DNA from: Flavobacteriales bacterium
GTDB taxonomy: Bacteria; Bacteroidota; Bacteroidia; Flavobacteriales_D; Cryomorphaceae
Length of the DNA stretch: 39,862 nt
NCBI GenBank assembly: GCA_022448105.1
Contig: JAKVAV010000012.1
Coordinates: forward strand, 1 to 39,862
Direction of reading: 5' to 3'
Shown piece by piece: positions 25,589 to 35,458 of this stretch (position 1 is the stretch's first letter; each line of letters begins with the position of its first letter). The translations under genes and the position numbers were made by a program. Under the pieces are notes generated by a model. The model saw only the letters and a program-made list of their open reading frames with translations, did no database searches and had not been told where the DNA came from.

Positions 25589-26613
25589 TTGAGAATTTAC
25601 CTCAAGTTATTTCCCTAAAGTTAGTCTAGAGAAAAACTAGTCCCACATTTTCTGTATAGCCTGAAATATCCGAGGGGATTTAATCCACAGCGGCAGAGAT
25701 AGGGCATATGAAAGTTAATTTTGCATGATGAGACAGATCAAATGTAGAGTTAAGGGCTATAGAAGGCTCTGACCAAGCATAACATACCAAGATGTCTGGT
25801 TCAATGTGAAGTGAACCGTTAAGCCTATCGCAGAGCCTTGAATACCTGACAAGCAGGCAACGAAAATAAGTGAGATAAGTATTCAAGATTTCAAAGACAA
25901 AGGGATCAAATATTGCCGTTTTTTATTTAACCACTCGCACTGAATGTCTGCTGTAGATTCCTCGCCAATTAGCAAATCGACATTTTGGATGTTTTTCAAT
26001 AAGTATTTACAAACGAAGTAAGCAAAATCATTTGCATTTCTAGTTACCGCCCCCACAAACACTTCTTAATCAATACACTTACAACAAATAATTTTGGAAT
26101 TTTATCGAAAAAAAGGAATCTCAAACTCAAAAATGGCAAACTCTGTAAATATGGAATTTTTGAATCTTTCCTTCTTGCAAACCTATCTTCTTGCGCTGTC
26201 TCTTTCGAGGCTTAATGGCTGCGTAGGGTTCAGTACACAATTAAGTAATACCTTGTAAACCTGTACTTCAGGGCTTATTTCACGAATGACCCTTATTCAA
26301 CATAATATTTATGAACCTATCAAATTATATATTCAAATTTAGCGCGCAGATAAAAAAGTAGTTATTTTTCGGTACATCTTTAAAGAGTATTGAGTGTAAT
26401 TCAGTCGTTTTTCTTTACATCGGAAGTCAGTAGGGATACTTTTCGATGAGAAAACTGAAGAAGTTTGGGGTATTTACGCCGTATAAACCCCATATTTAAG
26501 TGCGAAATCTGGTATATACGCACTTTGAACTTAATTAAAATAGAGAAGCGGCGCTTGTTTCTTCAAATCACAGTTTTCTAACCAGTCCATTCGCAGCAAA
26601 ATTTCAATGCATC
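25589..26613. other. about 1 kb without a recognisable gene
   Basis: AT-rich. A 68-codon minus-strand frame (25680-25886) has no motif I recognise. The only structured part is a pair of stem-loops at 26466-26525, described separately. No coding frame extends through the gap. Confidence 0.4.
26466..26525. repeat. Two adjacent inverted repeats
   Basis: Hairpin 1: GGGGTATTTAC (26467-26477) against GTATAAACCCC (26481-26491), 3-base loop, 9 of 11 pairs. Hairpin 2: AAGTGCG (26498-26504) against CGCACTT (26519-26525), perfect 7 bp with a 14-base loop. Only 6 bases separate them, about 90 bases before the HXXEE gene. Either operator-like sites, a leader structure or a remnant. Confidence 0.5.
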
Positions 26614-27189
26614 ATGAAATGGCTCTATAACAACTGGCATAAATCGACAATTTTCATAGCAATATATGTGCTAATTTTTTTGTTATTGTTTGTATTACAA
26701 TCTGAGTTTTCATTATTCCTCATATGGCTACAATTTGTCGTATATCTATTTCACCAATTCGAAGAATATATATTACCCGGCGGCTTCGTAAAATTCTTTA
26801 ATAATAAAATGCTTGGCTCGAATAACGAAAAATATCCATTAGATGATAAAGCATCTTTTTGGATAAACATACCAATCATTTTTATAGCTTATCCTCTTTC
26901 AGCAATTTTAGCTGGTAACATTGATATTTCAATAGGGATTTGGACTGCGTATTTCTCCATCATAAACGCTATTTCGCATGTAGGCATGTTTTTTAAGCAC
27001 CGTTATAATCCAGGACTCTTTGTGAGTATATTTTTAAATATTCCTGTTGGAATTTATACCATCTATTATTTTCGCTCAGAAAATATAATTTCAACGAGTG
27101 AACATGCAATAGGATTGGTCATTGGGCTTCTAGTGCAGATGGCCGTCATGATATTTGGTTTTATGATTTTAAAACCAAAGGTAAAGTAG
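26614..27189 (+). CDS. HXXEE domain-containing membrane protein
   Basis: A 191-residue protein with about five or six TM segments. The signature HxxEE is His47-Gln-Phe-Glu50-Glu51 (FHQFEEYILPGG), followed by NAISHVGMFFKHRYNPGLF, the second conserved His region of the family. The paired His/Glu motifs inside the membrane suggest a metal-dependent enzyme or transporter, but no function is established. It is a lone gene. The coding stretch is more AT-rich than the COG0523 operon, consistent with separate origin. The ATG is taken as the first in a frame preceded by AT-rich DNA. Confidence 0.85.
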   Translation: MKWLYNNWHKSTIFIAIYVLIFLLLFVLQSEFSLFLIWLQFVVYLFHQFEEYILPGGFVKFFNNKMLGSNNEKYPLDDKASFWINIPIIFIAYPLSAILAGNIDISIGIWTAYFSIINAISHVGMFFKHRYNPGLFVSIFLNIPVGIYTIYYFRSENIISTSEHAIGLVIGLLVQMAVMIFGFMILKPKVK

Positions 27190-27743
27190 AACAATGGAAG
27201 ACCTATAAAATCAAGATTCAGATCAGCCATTGAGCTCTAACCATATTCCGACCTATTTTTTATCATTCTTCCTATTAATACCTCGACAATTGAATTAGAA
27301 TACTATTAGTTTGTGTCAAGGCCAATGAATTTCTTGAATTTTCTTTACTTAAAGTTTACTGTATAATTTTGTTTCTCAGATGACTCAAATGCACTCTTGA
27401 AATGGTAATAAATCGAATTTAGAATTGATAAAAGCATCAATAATCTTTTCTATTCTTCCTTTAGCTGAACCCGCCATTGATATTACAATCGATCAGTCCA
27501 TCTGTTCGAACTAAATCAAAGTTACGAGTGGCTCTTAGCTTTTTGATATCGGCGGATTTCGGGTGAATTCTATTGAATGAATCAATCCATTAGAATTTTA
27601 TTTAAATGCGAATGAAAATTTCTCACTGTTGCGCCATAATTCTTCGTATTCACAGGAAAATCCAAGAACAAATTAGGCTTCGTTTACTCTTCAATGATTT
27701 ACCGAAACAGTACAATTTTATCCCCTCAATTTTGTGATGTGAT
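27190..27743. other. intergenic, no gene recognised
   Basis: AT-rich spacer between convergent HXXEE and DUF4386 genes. Short frames only; no hairpin with a T run, RNA gene or repeat was seen. Confidence 0.4.
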
Positions 27744-28439
27744 TCAAATTCTTTCTGAATCGACCGACTCTCGTATCCCAAAAAGCAATAAGTATCCAAT
27801 CATCCAAAACTCACCTATTGTAGCGGGGACAGTCAAATACTCAATCGCTGAGCTATTTACACCCAAGTAATTGAGCAGAGTGCTGAGCAAATATCCAATA
27901 CCACCAACGATGAGAACTCGTCCAAGCCAGATCGGCATACGCTTCGAACTCGTAATGATATGTCCTAAAGGGATGAGCCAGAGTCCAAAAAATAATCCCC
28001 CAACACTCCATGCATGAGTTATTAGACTGCAGAGTAGATCAATCAATAATATTTTACTTTCCAAACTTTGAGAGGAAGTTGCAATTTCAATGGCTGACCC
28101 CATTGAAATTGCGCTTACCATAATGATAATGGCATTAACCATCCCCCAAATACCAACTGTCCACGCCGCCCATTCGTTTATGCTTTTCAGTAATTTATAA
28201 AACCAAACTGCAGTAAGTGCCTGAGAAACAACTATGGCAAATTCCAATATAAGACGGGTGCGGGCTATGTACTCAACATCAACAATATTTGATACGGTTT
28301 TCCGAGCATCTTCCGAATCGAAAACTTGAGCGTGAAAAACTAAAAACCCTAAAATTCCCGATACAGCCATTGTTAAATAAAAGACTCCCGCCATTCTGGC
28401 GGTGGTGACCAATTCTTTCTGGCTTTTGTGCATAATCAT
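27744..28439 (-). CDS. DUF4386 family membrane protein
   Basis: A 231-residue protein with six predicted TM helices. Family landmarks are visible: 'TARMAGVFYLTMAVSGILGF' at the N-terminus, an extracytoplasmic 'SNIVDVEYIARTRLILEFAI' segment, HAWSVGGLFFGLWLIPLGHI, and PIWLGRVLIVGGIGYLLST near the C-terminus. DUF4386 proteins are widespread in Bacteroidota and Firmicutes and are uncharacterised. The ATG at 28439 is two codons before another (28433), and either could be used. It is a single gene, 152 bases from the next upstream gene. Confidence 0.88.
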   Translation of the reverse strand: MIMHKSQKELVTTARMAGVFYLTMAVSGILGFLVFHAQVFDSEDARKTVSNIVDVEYIARTRLILEFAIVVSQALTAVWFYKLLKSINEWAAWTVGIWGMVNAIIIMVSAISMGSAIEIATSSQSLESKILLIDLLCSLITHAWSVGGLFFGLWLIPLGHIITSSKRMPIWLGRVLIVGGIGYLLSTLLNYLGVNSSAIEYLTVPATIGEFWMIGYLLLFGIRESVDSERI

Positions 28440-28591
28440 ACTTTAAGTTGGTTGCTTACTTAGAATAGCTTTAGTCAATTGGCTACAAATATCTGCATGA
28501 CATAAAAAGCGTGTGAAATTTGTATTTGTTTGTACTCGAATAATTATCACCAGTACTTAGGCGGTTCATAACCTAAGAATAAGAAACGAGT

Positions 28592-29344
28592 TTAATCTAC
28601 TTTTTTGAAGACAATAGTTTTTATTCCCTCCTTATCAAATAAAATTAACCTGTTGTTTTCCAATTTATACGATTCTGTAATTTCCAGTGCTTCATCATAC
28701 AGATCAGGGATAGTCATGTCCAAACACATTTTCTTGGTGCTCACAATATTTTTGAAGCTAATATCAGAACCTGTCACATTCCCAATTTGTCCTTTGTAAT
28801 TATTGCATCCATTCGTCCCCATTATCTCCATCCCAGATAAATGTATTTCCATTCGCGGCAAGGGCAGTGTATCACTAATAGGACTATCAAGTATGGTTAC
28901 TGGAACCCAAATGTCGTTTAGAATGAATCTTCTGTCCACCACTTTTTCTATTTCCTTAACTAGCGAATATCTAATCGAAGACACATCTGCAGGCATGTTT
29001 TCTTGGTTCAAGACAACTTCCTGAATTTCAATTTTCTTAAAATAACCAGGTTCAAATTTAAAATCCTCTATGGGTGCATAAAACAATTCCCATTTATTAC
29101 TATCAATGGAGTCACCTCTGTGAATAGAGAAACACTTTCTTTTTCCCGCCCCATCAGAACACTCTGTTTTAATGCTACTTACCCAAATAACGGAATTCTT
29201 TTTGTGTTGAGTACAAGATGATAAAAGCATTACTGTGACACTTAAAAAAAGTAATGTAAAGATGGCAGGAAAGTTATACGACAATACTCTCGTGTCTTGA
29301 TTTTGAAATTTTTGTGACTTCATTCTTGAGAATTTTTGTTTCAT
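28592..29344 (-). CDS. DUF4377 - META domain lipoprotein
   Basis: A 250-residue lipoprotein with lipobox MLLSSC (Cys44); Met8 is an alternative start giving a more compact signal. After the anchor, a DUF4377 domain (about 52-120; VWVSSIKTECSDGAGKRKCF, WELFYAPIEDFKFEPGY) is followed by an HslJ/META domain (about 160-248; MEIHLSGMEIMGTNGCNNYK, NIVSTKKMCLDM). This combination is common in Bacteroidota; META-domain proteins such as HslJ are linked to heat shock and novobiocin tolerance in E. coli, without a known biochemical role. It probably sits in the periplasm. It is a single gene. Confidence 0.88.
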   Translation of the reverse strand: MKQKFSRMKSQKFQNQDTRVLSYNFPAIFTLLFLSVTVMLLSSCTQHKKNSVIWVSSIKTECSDGAGKRKCFSIHRGDSIDSNKWELFYAPIEDFKFEPGYFKKIEIQEVVLNQENMPADVSSIRYSLVKEIEKVVDRRFILNDIWVPVTILDSPISDTLPLPRMEIHLSGMEIMGTNGCNNYKGQIGNVTGSDISFKNIVSTKKMCLDMTIPDLYDEALEITESYKLENNRLILFDKEGIKTIVFKKVD

Positions 29345-29668
29345 ATTAAACTAAATATCGGTAGGATTTATGAGCCTAAGAGTTCTCTACACACAATGCA
29401 TTATGATGCTTTAGAATCTTCTTCTCTACTCGAATTTATTTTATATTTAATTATTAATAATTATGCGCCTCTTCTGAATTAGACTCTCACACAACTGTTC
29501 CATATTTCATATAGTTATGACTGAATTTTTTCGTCATTTCCTGTACGCATGGTGTTGCCTTTACAGTTTATATAAATTCAAAAAAAGTGCATTGAATAAA
29601 TATAACTGCTGGATACATATTCAATGACGCGGGAAACTTTACCCATCATTTATTTTACATCAAAAGCT
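29345..29668. other. intergenic, no gene recognised
   Basis: Short AT-rich gap with no coding frame, RNA or hairpin terminator of note. Confidence 0.4.
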
Positions 29669-30748
29669 CTAATTGAGGCTTACTTTTTCATATCTCCTTT
29701 CTGTTTCTGATTCAATTAAAGTTACCTTTCCTTTTGTAGCTTCCAATATCTCCAAAAGGTTTAGCTGTCTTACCGCTTGATTTTTGTAGGTTTTGTAGTA
29801 GTAAATTTTGTTTTTTGTGTCAACGGCAGATGTCCAAACTGTATAATCTGTAAACATTTGGTTTTCTGTTTTTTCTCTAATTGCCCCTTTTGGGATATCG
29901 AAGGCGTTTAAAGTATGAAAGGCTCGAAAAACGCCTTCTTCCTCATTCTTTGATGGTAAAGCGGTATTTGCAAAAGCAGCTGCTCGCACAAAACGAGATG
30001 AAGAGGTGTAATCTCCAGGTAGACCGAGCATACCTGTTCCTTCTCCCAGTCCGGTAAATCTATCACCATTCAATGTGACACCATGCCGATTATTTGGGGT
30101 CAAATTAACGAAGTTTCTCAGGTTGGTCAGGTGCCAGTCGTACGATGGACTATTGCAAACTGCTCGGACTGAATTTTCAAATATCTCCAATCCATTTTGG
30201 GAATACTCAACCACAATAGATCTCCCTGTCGCATCAGTAATGGCATAATGAAAAGGCGCCTCTCCTTGAATATCTGTTATGAAAGAACCAACGACAGTAA
30301 TATTTCTCAGCCCCTCAATAACTTCTTCGACCGTCGCAAAGTTTCCCAGCACATAATTGCCCATTTCTTCGCTTGAAATTGCTTTGGATTGATTTTCTGG
30401 GGTTAATTTTTCGTAAGAAGCAAAACCGGGAAAATAAAAGCAACCCAAATACAGACCCGCTTCATTCACCCCATCTACAACTATCTGTTTTTCAACCGCA
30501 TTCATTCCAGCAAAACCATATTTAGTTTTCATTTTAAACCCCTCTTTGTCATCCATTGAACTTAAAAAAGTTAGGGAAGTTCCTTTGGGTATAACCAATA
30601 GTTTTGACCGAACATCAAAACCAAACTCCATCGTTCTAGCAGGAATAGTCACACCATTCTGAGTCTTAATAATTATCCCAGTGCATGCATTTACAATTTG
30701 ATTAGACGACAGCAATATTGTCAATAAGGTGATTTTTAAAACTCTCAT
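29669..30748 (-). CDS. Linear amide C-N hydrolase, choloylglycine hydrolase family
   Basis: A 359-residue Ntn-hydrolase. The nucleophile is Cys22 in NACTGIIIK, immediately after a cleavable signal peptide (MRVLKITLLTILLSSNQIVNA), so signal cleavage would expose it as the N-terminal residue. Further family landmarks are ARTMEFGFD (substrate Arg/Asp), NEAGLYLG, HYAITDATGRSIVVEY, AVCNSPSYDWHLTNLRN (oxyanion Asn) and TSSSRFVRAAAF (active-site Arg). Members hydrolyse conjugated bile salts, penicillin V or acyl-homoserine lactones; the natural substrate here is not determinable. Likely periplasmic. The gene stands alone. Confidence 0.9.
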   Translation of the reverse strand: MRVLKITLLTILLSSNQIVNACTGIIIKTQNGVTIPARTMEFGFDVRSKLLVIPKGTSLTFLSSMDDKEGFKMKTKYGFAGMNAVEKQIVVDGVNEAGLYLGCFYFPGFASYEKLTPENQSKAISSEEMGNYVLGNFATVEEVIEGLRNITVVGSFITDIQGEAPFHYAITDATGRSIVVEYSQNGLEIFENSVRAVCNSPSYDWHLTNLRNFVNLTPNNRHGVTLNGDRFTGLGEGTGMLGLPGDYTSSSRFVRAAAFANTALPSKNEEEGVFRAFHTLNAFDIPKGAIREKTENQMFTDYTVWTSAVDTKNKIYYYKTYKNQAVRQLNLLEILEATKGKVTLIESETERRYEKVSLN

Positions 30749-31293
30749 AATTATTATTTTAAACAGGAAATACTAACGGTACTAAAGCTTTAAGATTTCA
30801 AGTGTTTTTCTCCGCAAATTTCTTCCGTTAGCAAGATGAAGGTACAATTATTTGAGTTGTTTGATTCTCTGTGAGCATCAATCGATCACCAAGGTTTCGT
30901 CAGCTTTTCTTAGAAAACTTTTGAGCGCTCTCAGGTTAGCATGAGTGAATAGTCATCTGTAGACATAGCCGGAGTAAAGGTCATGAAGAGGTCGACAACA
31001 GAATATATTGAATAGTTACCCATACGAACCAACTTTTATTCTTTCAGAGATCCTAAATTCCTTCACTCTATCAATTACTTGCAAAATGGTATCGTAAAAA
31101 AATAGTAGTTGATCGCATCTTAGAGAAAACCAGTAACAAGATCTCATCTGAAAGGTAGAGCGAAGTCTATAATGATACACCTCGATCTGGTTCTTTACAA
31201 TTTCAACTACCACATTTCACACTAGAATATTGGCCACAAAGCGATACAGCTAGAAGTTTCCTTGCGGTAAAATGAATCGATTCTCTTATATGC
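30749..31293. other. intergenic, no gene recognised
   Basis: Contains a 65-codon minus-strand frame (31016-31213) without recognisable motifs, signal peptide or ribosome binding site, treated as chance. No RNA or repeat seen. Confidence 0.4.
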
Positions 31294-33231
31294 TTACTCG
31301 GCATCCATCTCCTTAGCAATTGCTCGCGCAAAAATGCGATTCAAAGTACAGACACAGTTCTCGTGAGAGTGCTGATGATTATGGTGATAACTATCGTGTA
31401 TTTCGAGGGCAAACTTTTCTGAATTTTCGTTGATCACAGGACCAACGGAACCAGTAGCATTATCTGCATGAGTAACGGGTAATAGTCGACCTTCGTGGAT
31501 GGTGCCCCAAACGGCAATATTTTTTATTTGTGAGGCTGTACAAGTGACTGGATTTTCAGCCAAAATTGTGAAATTGGCTAATTTTCCTGGTTCGATACTT
31601 CCCACCTCTTTCTCTAGACCAAGCGAATATGCCGCTCCGATGGTAATTGCCTTAAGAGCTCCCTCACGACTTACGCGCTGATCTTCTCCTGCTACCCTAC
31701 CTGACTTTGTAATTCGGTTGACCCCACAATCCATTAAAAACAAGGGTTGCCCTGGCGCCATTGGCATATCAGAGTGGTAAGAAAATTGAATATTAGCTTT
31801 TTCAACATCAGCCATTCTCACCATATTATCAGCTCTTTCTGGGCCCAGTCCATCTTTGCTATACATATCGGCAAGAGCCGTCACATAGTATGGATTACCG
31901 CTCACAATAGCGCCCAATCTTTGAATTCGGTCTACCTGATCTTTTCCTGAAACTGCAAAATGAACTACAACCATGCGATGGTCAAAACGTGGATTCCTTC
32001 TCATATTTGCTTCAAGATTATTCAAAAGCATATCCAAACCTGCATCACCGTTTACGTGCACATGGATCTGGTAACCGTTATCCCAATACAAGCGAAAAGC
32101 CTTGGCGAAAAATTCAGGTTCCATAATCCATTCACCTTTGAAATTTCCATTTATGTATGGTTCGCGAAGCTGCATAGCCAGCGAATAAATCGCTCCATCA
32201 GCAAACAATTTAACTTGATCGGGAAGCATCGTAGTCATCCCGTGGCACCAATCTAAGGTTTTCTCTGTTTCAGTAATGGCATTCTCAGGAAACAGGGTGT
32301 AAATGGATTTCCCATCGGGTATGAAGTAGAAACGAAAAGGGCTTGATGATTTTGACAATATCGAATTTTCTGCCTCTTGAAGTGCCCGAGAGTATAATCC
32401 TCCTGGTTCGCAAGCTAGTGTTACTCCATTGGTGTGATAAAATTTTTGGGTAAGCTGAAGTCCACTATTGAGTCGCTCAGGTGTAGCAAGGAAGGGCACA
32501 ATTTTAGGGGTGATGGCAAACATTCCCTGCTCCCAGAAATGGCCTTCCGCAAAATTTGCTTGCCTTTTTGCCGACTCTGGAAGTGCTTTCATGAAAGGTT
32601 CATCAATACCCAAGACATTCAAGGCTGCTGTATTCATGGTGAATTCATGGCAAGAGCGGTGCCAAACGATTATCGGTCGCTTGAGGCTCAACTTATCAAG
32701 ATCAGCACGTGTCAAGGGCCCATGGAAAGAGGGATGATAACCCCAAGTAAAAAGGAGCTCATCTTCTTTTGACAATCTGTTATTTGCCTCTGTGAGCCTT
32801 TGTCGGTAATCATTTTGATTATTTGCGGCCTCAGCTGTTTTACCTGGCAAAACCCAGTCTTCAATGGCTATTATTTCCGACATCATCGCCAAGCTGCTCA
32901 ACAATGGATGATCGTGTTGAGCAATGAACCCTGGAACAATGACTTTATCAATAAGGGTGTTGTTTATGGTGTACGGTTGATCGCCTGCAGCCTTCTTCAA
33001 TTCTTCAAGAGATCCAGTAGCCAGTACCTTATTTCCTACAACAGCCACTGCCTTCGCTAATGGTCTATCAGGATCTAGTGTGACAATTTCTTTAGCGGGA
33101 TAAATCGTAACATTTGGCAATGGTTTTGTCTGATTTACGATTTCCTGCAATGTCGTTCCCTGGGTCCATGCGCTGAGTGAAAGCAAAAGACCCCCAAACG
33201 CTACAAATACAAGTTTGATTTTTGATGACAT
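31294..33231 (-). CDS. YtcJ-like amidohydrolase with His/Cys-rich C-terminal tail
   Basis: A 645-residue secreted metal-dependent hydrolase of the amidohydrolase-3 (YtcJ) type. The signal peptide ends near SAWTQ (residue 24). The metal site is built from His106 and His108 in AQHDHP, the HVHVNGDAG strand, the VVVHFA His and the catalytic Asp in SYHSDMPM. The C-terminal composite beta domain includes GSIEPGKLANFTILAENP. After the normal family end, an extra tail at 612-628 (HDSYHHNHQHSHENCVC) has seven His and two Cys in 17 residues, suggesting metal binding or sensing. Substrate unknown; family members hydrolyse formamides or related amides. Single gene. Confidence 0.88.
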   Translation of the reverse strand: MSSKIKLVFVAFGGLLLSLSAWTQGTTLQEIVNQTKPLPNVTIYPAKEIVTLDPDRPLAKAVAVVGNKVLATGSLEELKKAAGDQPYTINNTLIDKVIVPGFIAQHDHPLLSSLAMMSEIIAIEDWVLPGKTAEAANNQNDYRQRLTEANNRLSKEDELLFTWGYHPSFHGPLTRADLDKLSLKRPIIVWHRSCHEFTMNTAALNVLGIDEPFMKALPESAKRQANFAEGHFWEQGMFAITPKIVPFLATPERLNSGLQLTQKFYHTNGVTLACEPGGLYSRALQEAENSILSKSSSPFRFYFIPDGKSIYTLFPENAITETEKTLDWCHGMTTMLPDQVKLFADGAIYSLAMQLREPYINGNFKGEWIMEPEFFAKAFRLYWDNGYQIHVHVNGDAGLDMLLNNLEANMRRNPRFDHRMVVVHFAVSGKDQVDRIQRLGAIVSGNPYYVTALADMYSKDGLGPERADNMVRMADVEKANIQFSYHSDMPMAPGQPLFLMDCGVNRITKSGRVAGEDQRVSREGALKAITIGAAYSLGLEKEVGSIEPGKLANFTILAENPVTCTASQIKNIAVWGTIHEGRLLPVTHADNATGSVGPVINENSEKFALEIHDSYHHNHQHSHENCVCTLNRIFARAIAKEMDAE

Positions 33232-34318
33232 AATTATCCTATCTGATAAAAATTCTTTGATTAGCTTTTAGAGATTATCGTCTCCGCTTAATGAATATAC
33301 GTGAGTAATATATTCACATTTTTTCGATTTTCCACAGCGCTGTTTTACTGGCTCTCCATGATTTCGAACAGTAAAGAAATCCGTAAGGATAAACCATCAA
33401 TTAAAAACAGTGATTTCAATACCGCTCAGAAGATGGACATAATAATGAGAAAACAAAAATGGTAAAAGCATCGAAAATTAGACCTTAGCTGAATTACAAA
33501 TAATATCAATATACATGCGTGAAATCATTAAAGTATTTGTGAATTGGGTCGGTGGATCCGAGGTTACTGCAAAAGCATGAATCAAATAAGGGACAAATCG
33601 AGGAAATGTATTCCTAGCTTATGATGAAGTGTTGAGTGATAAATAAGCCCTTCAATGTATTAAAGCCATCTTACTTTTTAATTCGCGTAGACCATATCAA
33701 CAAAACGTGTTAGGCAATAAATGAAAGGTACATAACTTGAAAATGTGATCGTGATCTTTATTGTATCATTCAATTACTGTTGAGCGAGGATACAATCCTT
33801 AGAAAAACATAATGGATAGAGCCTGAAGGCAGTTAAGGTGACGATCAAATTTGAACTCGAAAACTAGGGTCTATTAACTTACACCGTCAACTCAAGAAAA
33901 CGAGTGCTGACCTAATTTAGTGCAAGGGAAAATATTATCAGCAAAGTCTTTAAGTTAAATAAAAAAAGAATCACGTTTCGCTCGTTAAAAACGACAGAAA
34001 AATCCTTTTTAATTGGCCAGTTTGCAAGACATAAAAAATGAAATCACCAACGGTTCACGATCAGCACAGAAACTCATAACACAAGGGGCTTTTATTTTTT
34101 TTGAAAAGACTAAAGTAGCACTGAAAGCAAAGTTCGACCTCGAATAATTTCTATTCAGGGATTCAAATTGGGATAGTTTCACAAATCACGAGTTTCACCT
34201 TTCCATGAGAACATCACATATGCGAATACCCACATCAATTAGCCAATTGATCGGTTTGACAGGCAATACATCAATTTTCAAGGAAGATGAAACAAGAGAT
34301 GGTAACCTTATTTTGTCG
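33232..34318. other. about 1.1 kb without a recognisable gene
   Basis: AT-rich, with poly-A and poly-T runs. I scanned both strands for transposase, toxin or RNA signatures and saw none. An 84-codon frame near its right end (34205-34459) overlaps the mscS terminator and is rejected. Confidence 0.4.
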
Positions 34319-34351
34319 ACAAAAAAAGAGGTGCCTCGCGCGACACCTCTT
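34319..34351 (-). terminator. Rho-independent terminator of the MscS gene
   Basis: An 8-bp stem, AAGAGGTG (34326-34333) against CACCTCTT (34344-34351), 10-base loop. On the minus strand it is followed by a T-rich run (TTTTTTTG). It lies 25 bases past the channel gene's stop. Confidence 0.85.
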
Positions 34352-34376
34352 ACTAATTCTTTGAACTCTAGTAGGA

Positions 34377-35192
34377 TTAAGCTTTCGCCATTTCCTTCAC
34401 ATGAACGTCCATTTGAGGGAATGGTATACCCACTCCTTCTTTATCGAATGCTTTCTTGATTTCCTCGTTCATATAGAAGTAAACTGCCCAATAATCTTCT
34501 GTTTTAACCCATGGTCTCACAGCAAAATTAACTGAACTGTCTGCAAGCTCGCTGACAAAGATATCCACTGGCTGCGAGTGGTCAATTTTATCACAGCCCT
34601 TCGCAACTGACTCGATTACTGATCTTGCTTTATCAATATCATCCGCATACCCAATTCCAAAAGTCATAGGTACTTTCCTCATTGGATTTGCCGTAATGTT
34701 TTCAATAGGACCACTTGTAATTGCACCGTTTGGAATAATTATAATTCTATTGTCCAATGTTGTCAGAATGGTGTTGAAAATTTGTATTTCCTTTACTGTA
34801 CCACTGTAACCCTGTGAAACGATAAAATCTCCAACCCTAAATGGTCTAAAGAAAAGGATTAGTATACCCGCCGCAAGATGGCTTAGGTTTCCTTGAAGAG
34901 CCAAACCAATGGCAAAAGCCAATGCACTAAAGATGGCTACGAAAGAAGTAACCTCGATACCGAACATGCCGGCTGCGCTCAGAAGTACAAGGATTTTAAT
35001 GCCCACTCCAATTAGTGAAGTAAGGAATGGAACAAGACTAGCGTCGAGGTTTCTCTTTTCCATTGCTTTTCTTGCTTTCTTAGCAATAAAGCCAGCAAGC
35101 CAAAATCCAATAATCAGCGTTATAATTGCGCCGACTACCATAGGTGCGTACTCGAGCACCATCTCCCATATTTTTGAAATATTGATATCCAT
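34377..35192 (-). CDS. mscS: MscS-type mechanosensitive ion channel
   Basis: A 271-residue small-conductance mechanosensitive channel protein. Three TM helices (about 12-38, 55-80, 85-112); TM3 is glycine/alanine-rich (FVAIFSALAFAIGLALQG) with the pore-lining Ala/Gly pattern. A beta domain follows, RPFRVGDFIVSQGYSGTVKE and TLDNRIIIIPNGAI, which are diagnostic of MscS, then an alpha/beta C-terminal domain ending near VKEMAKA. It relieves hypo-osmotic pressure at the inner membrane. Single gene with its own terminator, divergent from the TonB receptor gene. Length is normal for E. coli MscS-like members. Confidence 0.95.
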   Translation of the reverse strand: MDINISKIWEMVLEYAPMVVGAIITLIIGFWLAGFIAKKARKAMEKRNLDASLVPFLTSLIGVGIKILVLLSAAGMFGIEVTSFVAIFSALAFAIGLALQGNLSHLAAGILILFFRPFRVGDFIVSQGYSGTVKEIQIFNTILTTLDNRIIIIPNGAITSGPIENITANPMRKVPMTFGIGYADDIDKARSVIESVAKGCDKIDHSQPVDIFVSELADSSVNFAVRPWVKTEDYWAVYFYMNEEIKKAFDKEGVGIPFPQMDVHVKEMAKA

Positions 35193-35458
35193 TGTGCTAT
35201 GTATTTAAGTTAGCGAAAGCGAAACTAATAAAATAAAAATCTCGCAATTCAGTTTCGTTAGATATTCCCAACAAAAAAATCAACCGAGTCAAGCAAATTC
35301 TGAATGTTCAAAAAAATTCAACCACAAAAATTTTCAAGCTGTATTCTGTGAATGAATCGCGAAAACGAGGGATTCTTAAAATAGTTTGATGATTGATTTG
35401 GAGTTATTGAACACACATTCACTCGGCTCTATGCCATACTGAGATCCATTTTTGAGTC

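Noticed and set aside
25680-25886. 68-codon minus-strand frame
   Set aside because: No recognisable domain, signal peptide or ribosome binding site, and isolated in a gap; treated as chance.
31016-31213. 65-codon minus-strand frame
   Set aside because: Composition resembles AT-rich intergenic DNA, without known motifs or a clear start context.
33232-34318. CRISPR array, tRNA or small RNA in the 1.1-kb gap
   Set aside because: No regularly spaced repeats, no cloverleaf-like arms and no hairpin with a T run were found by eye.
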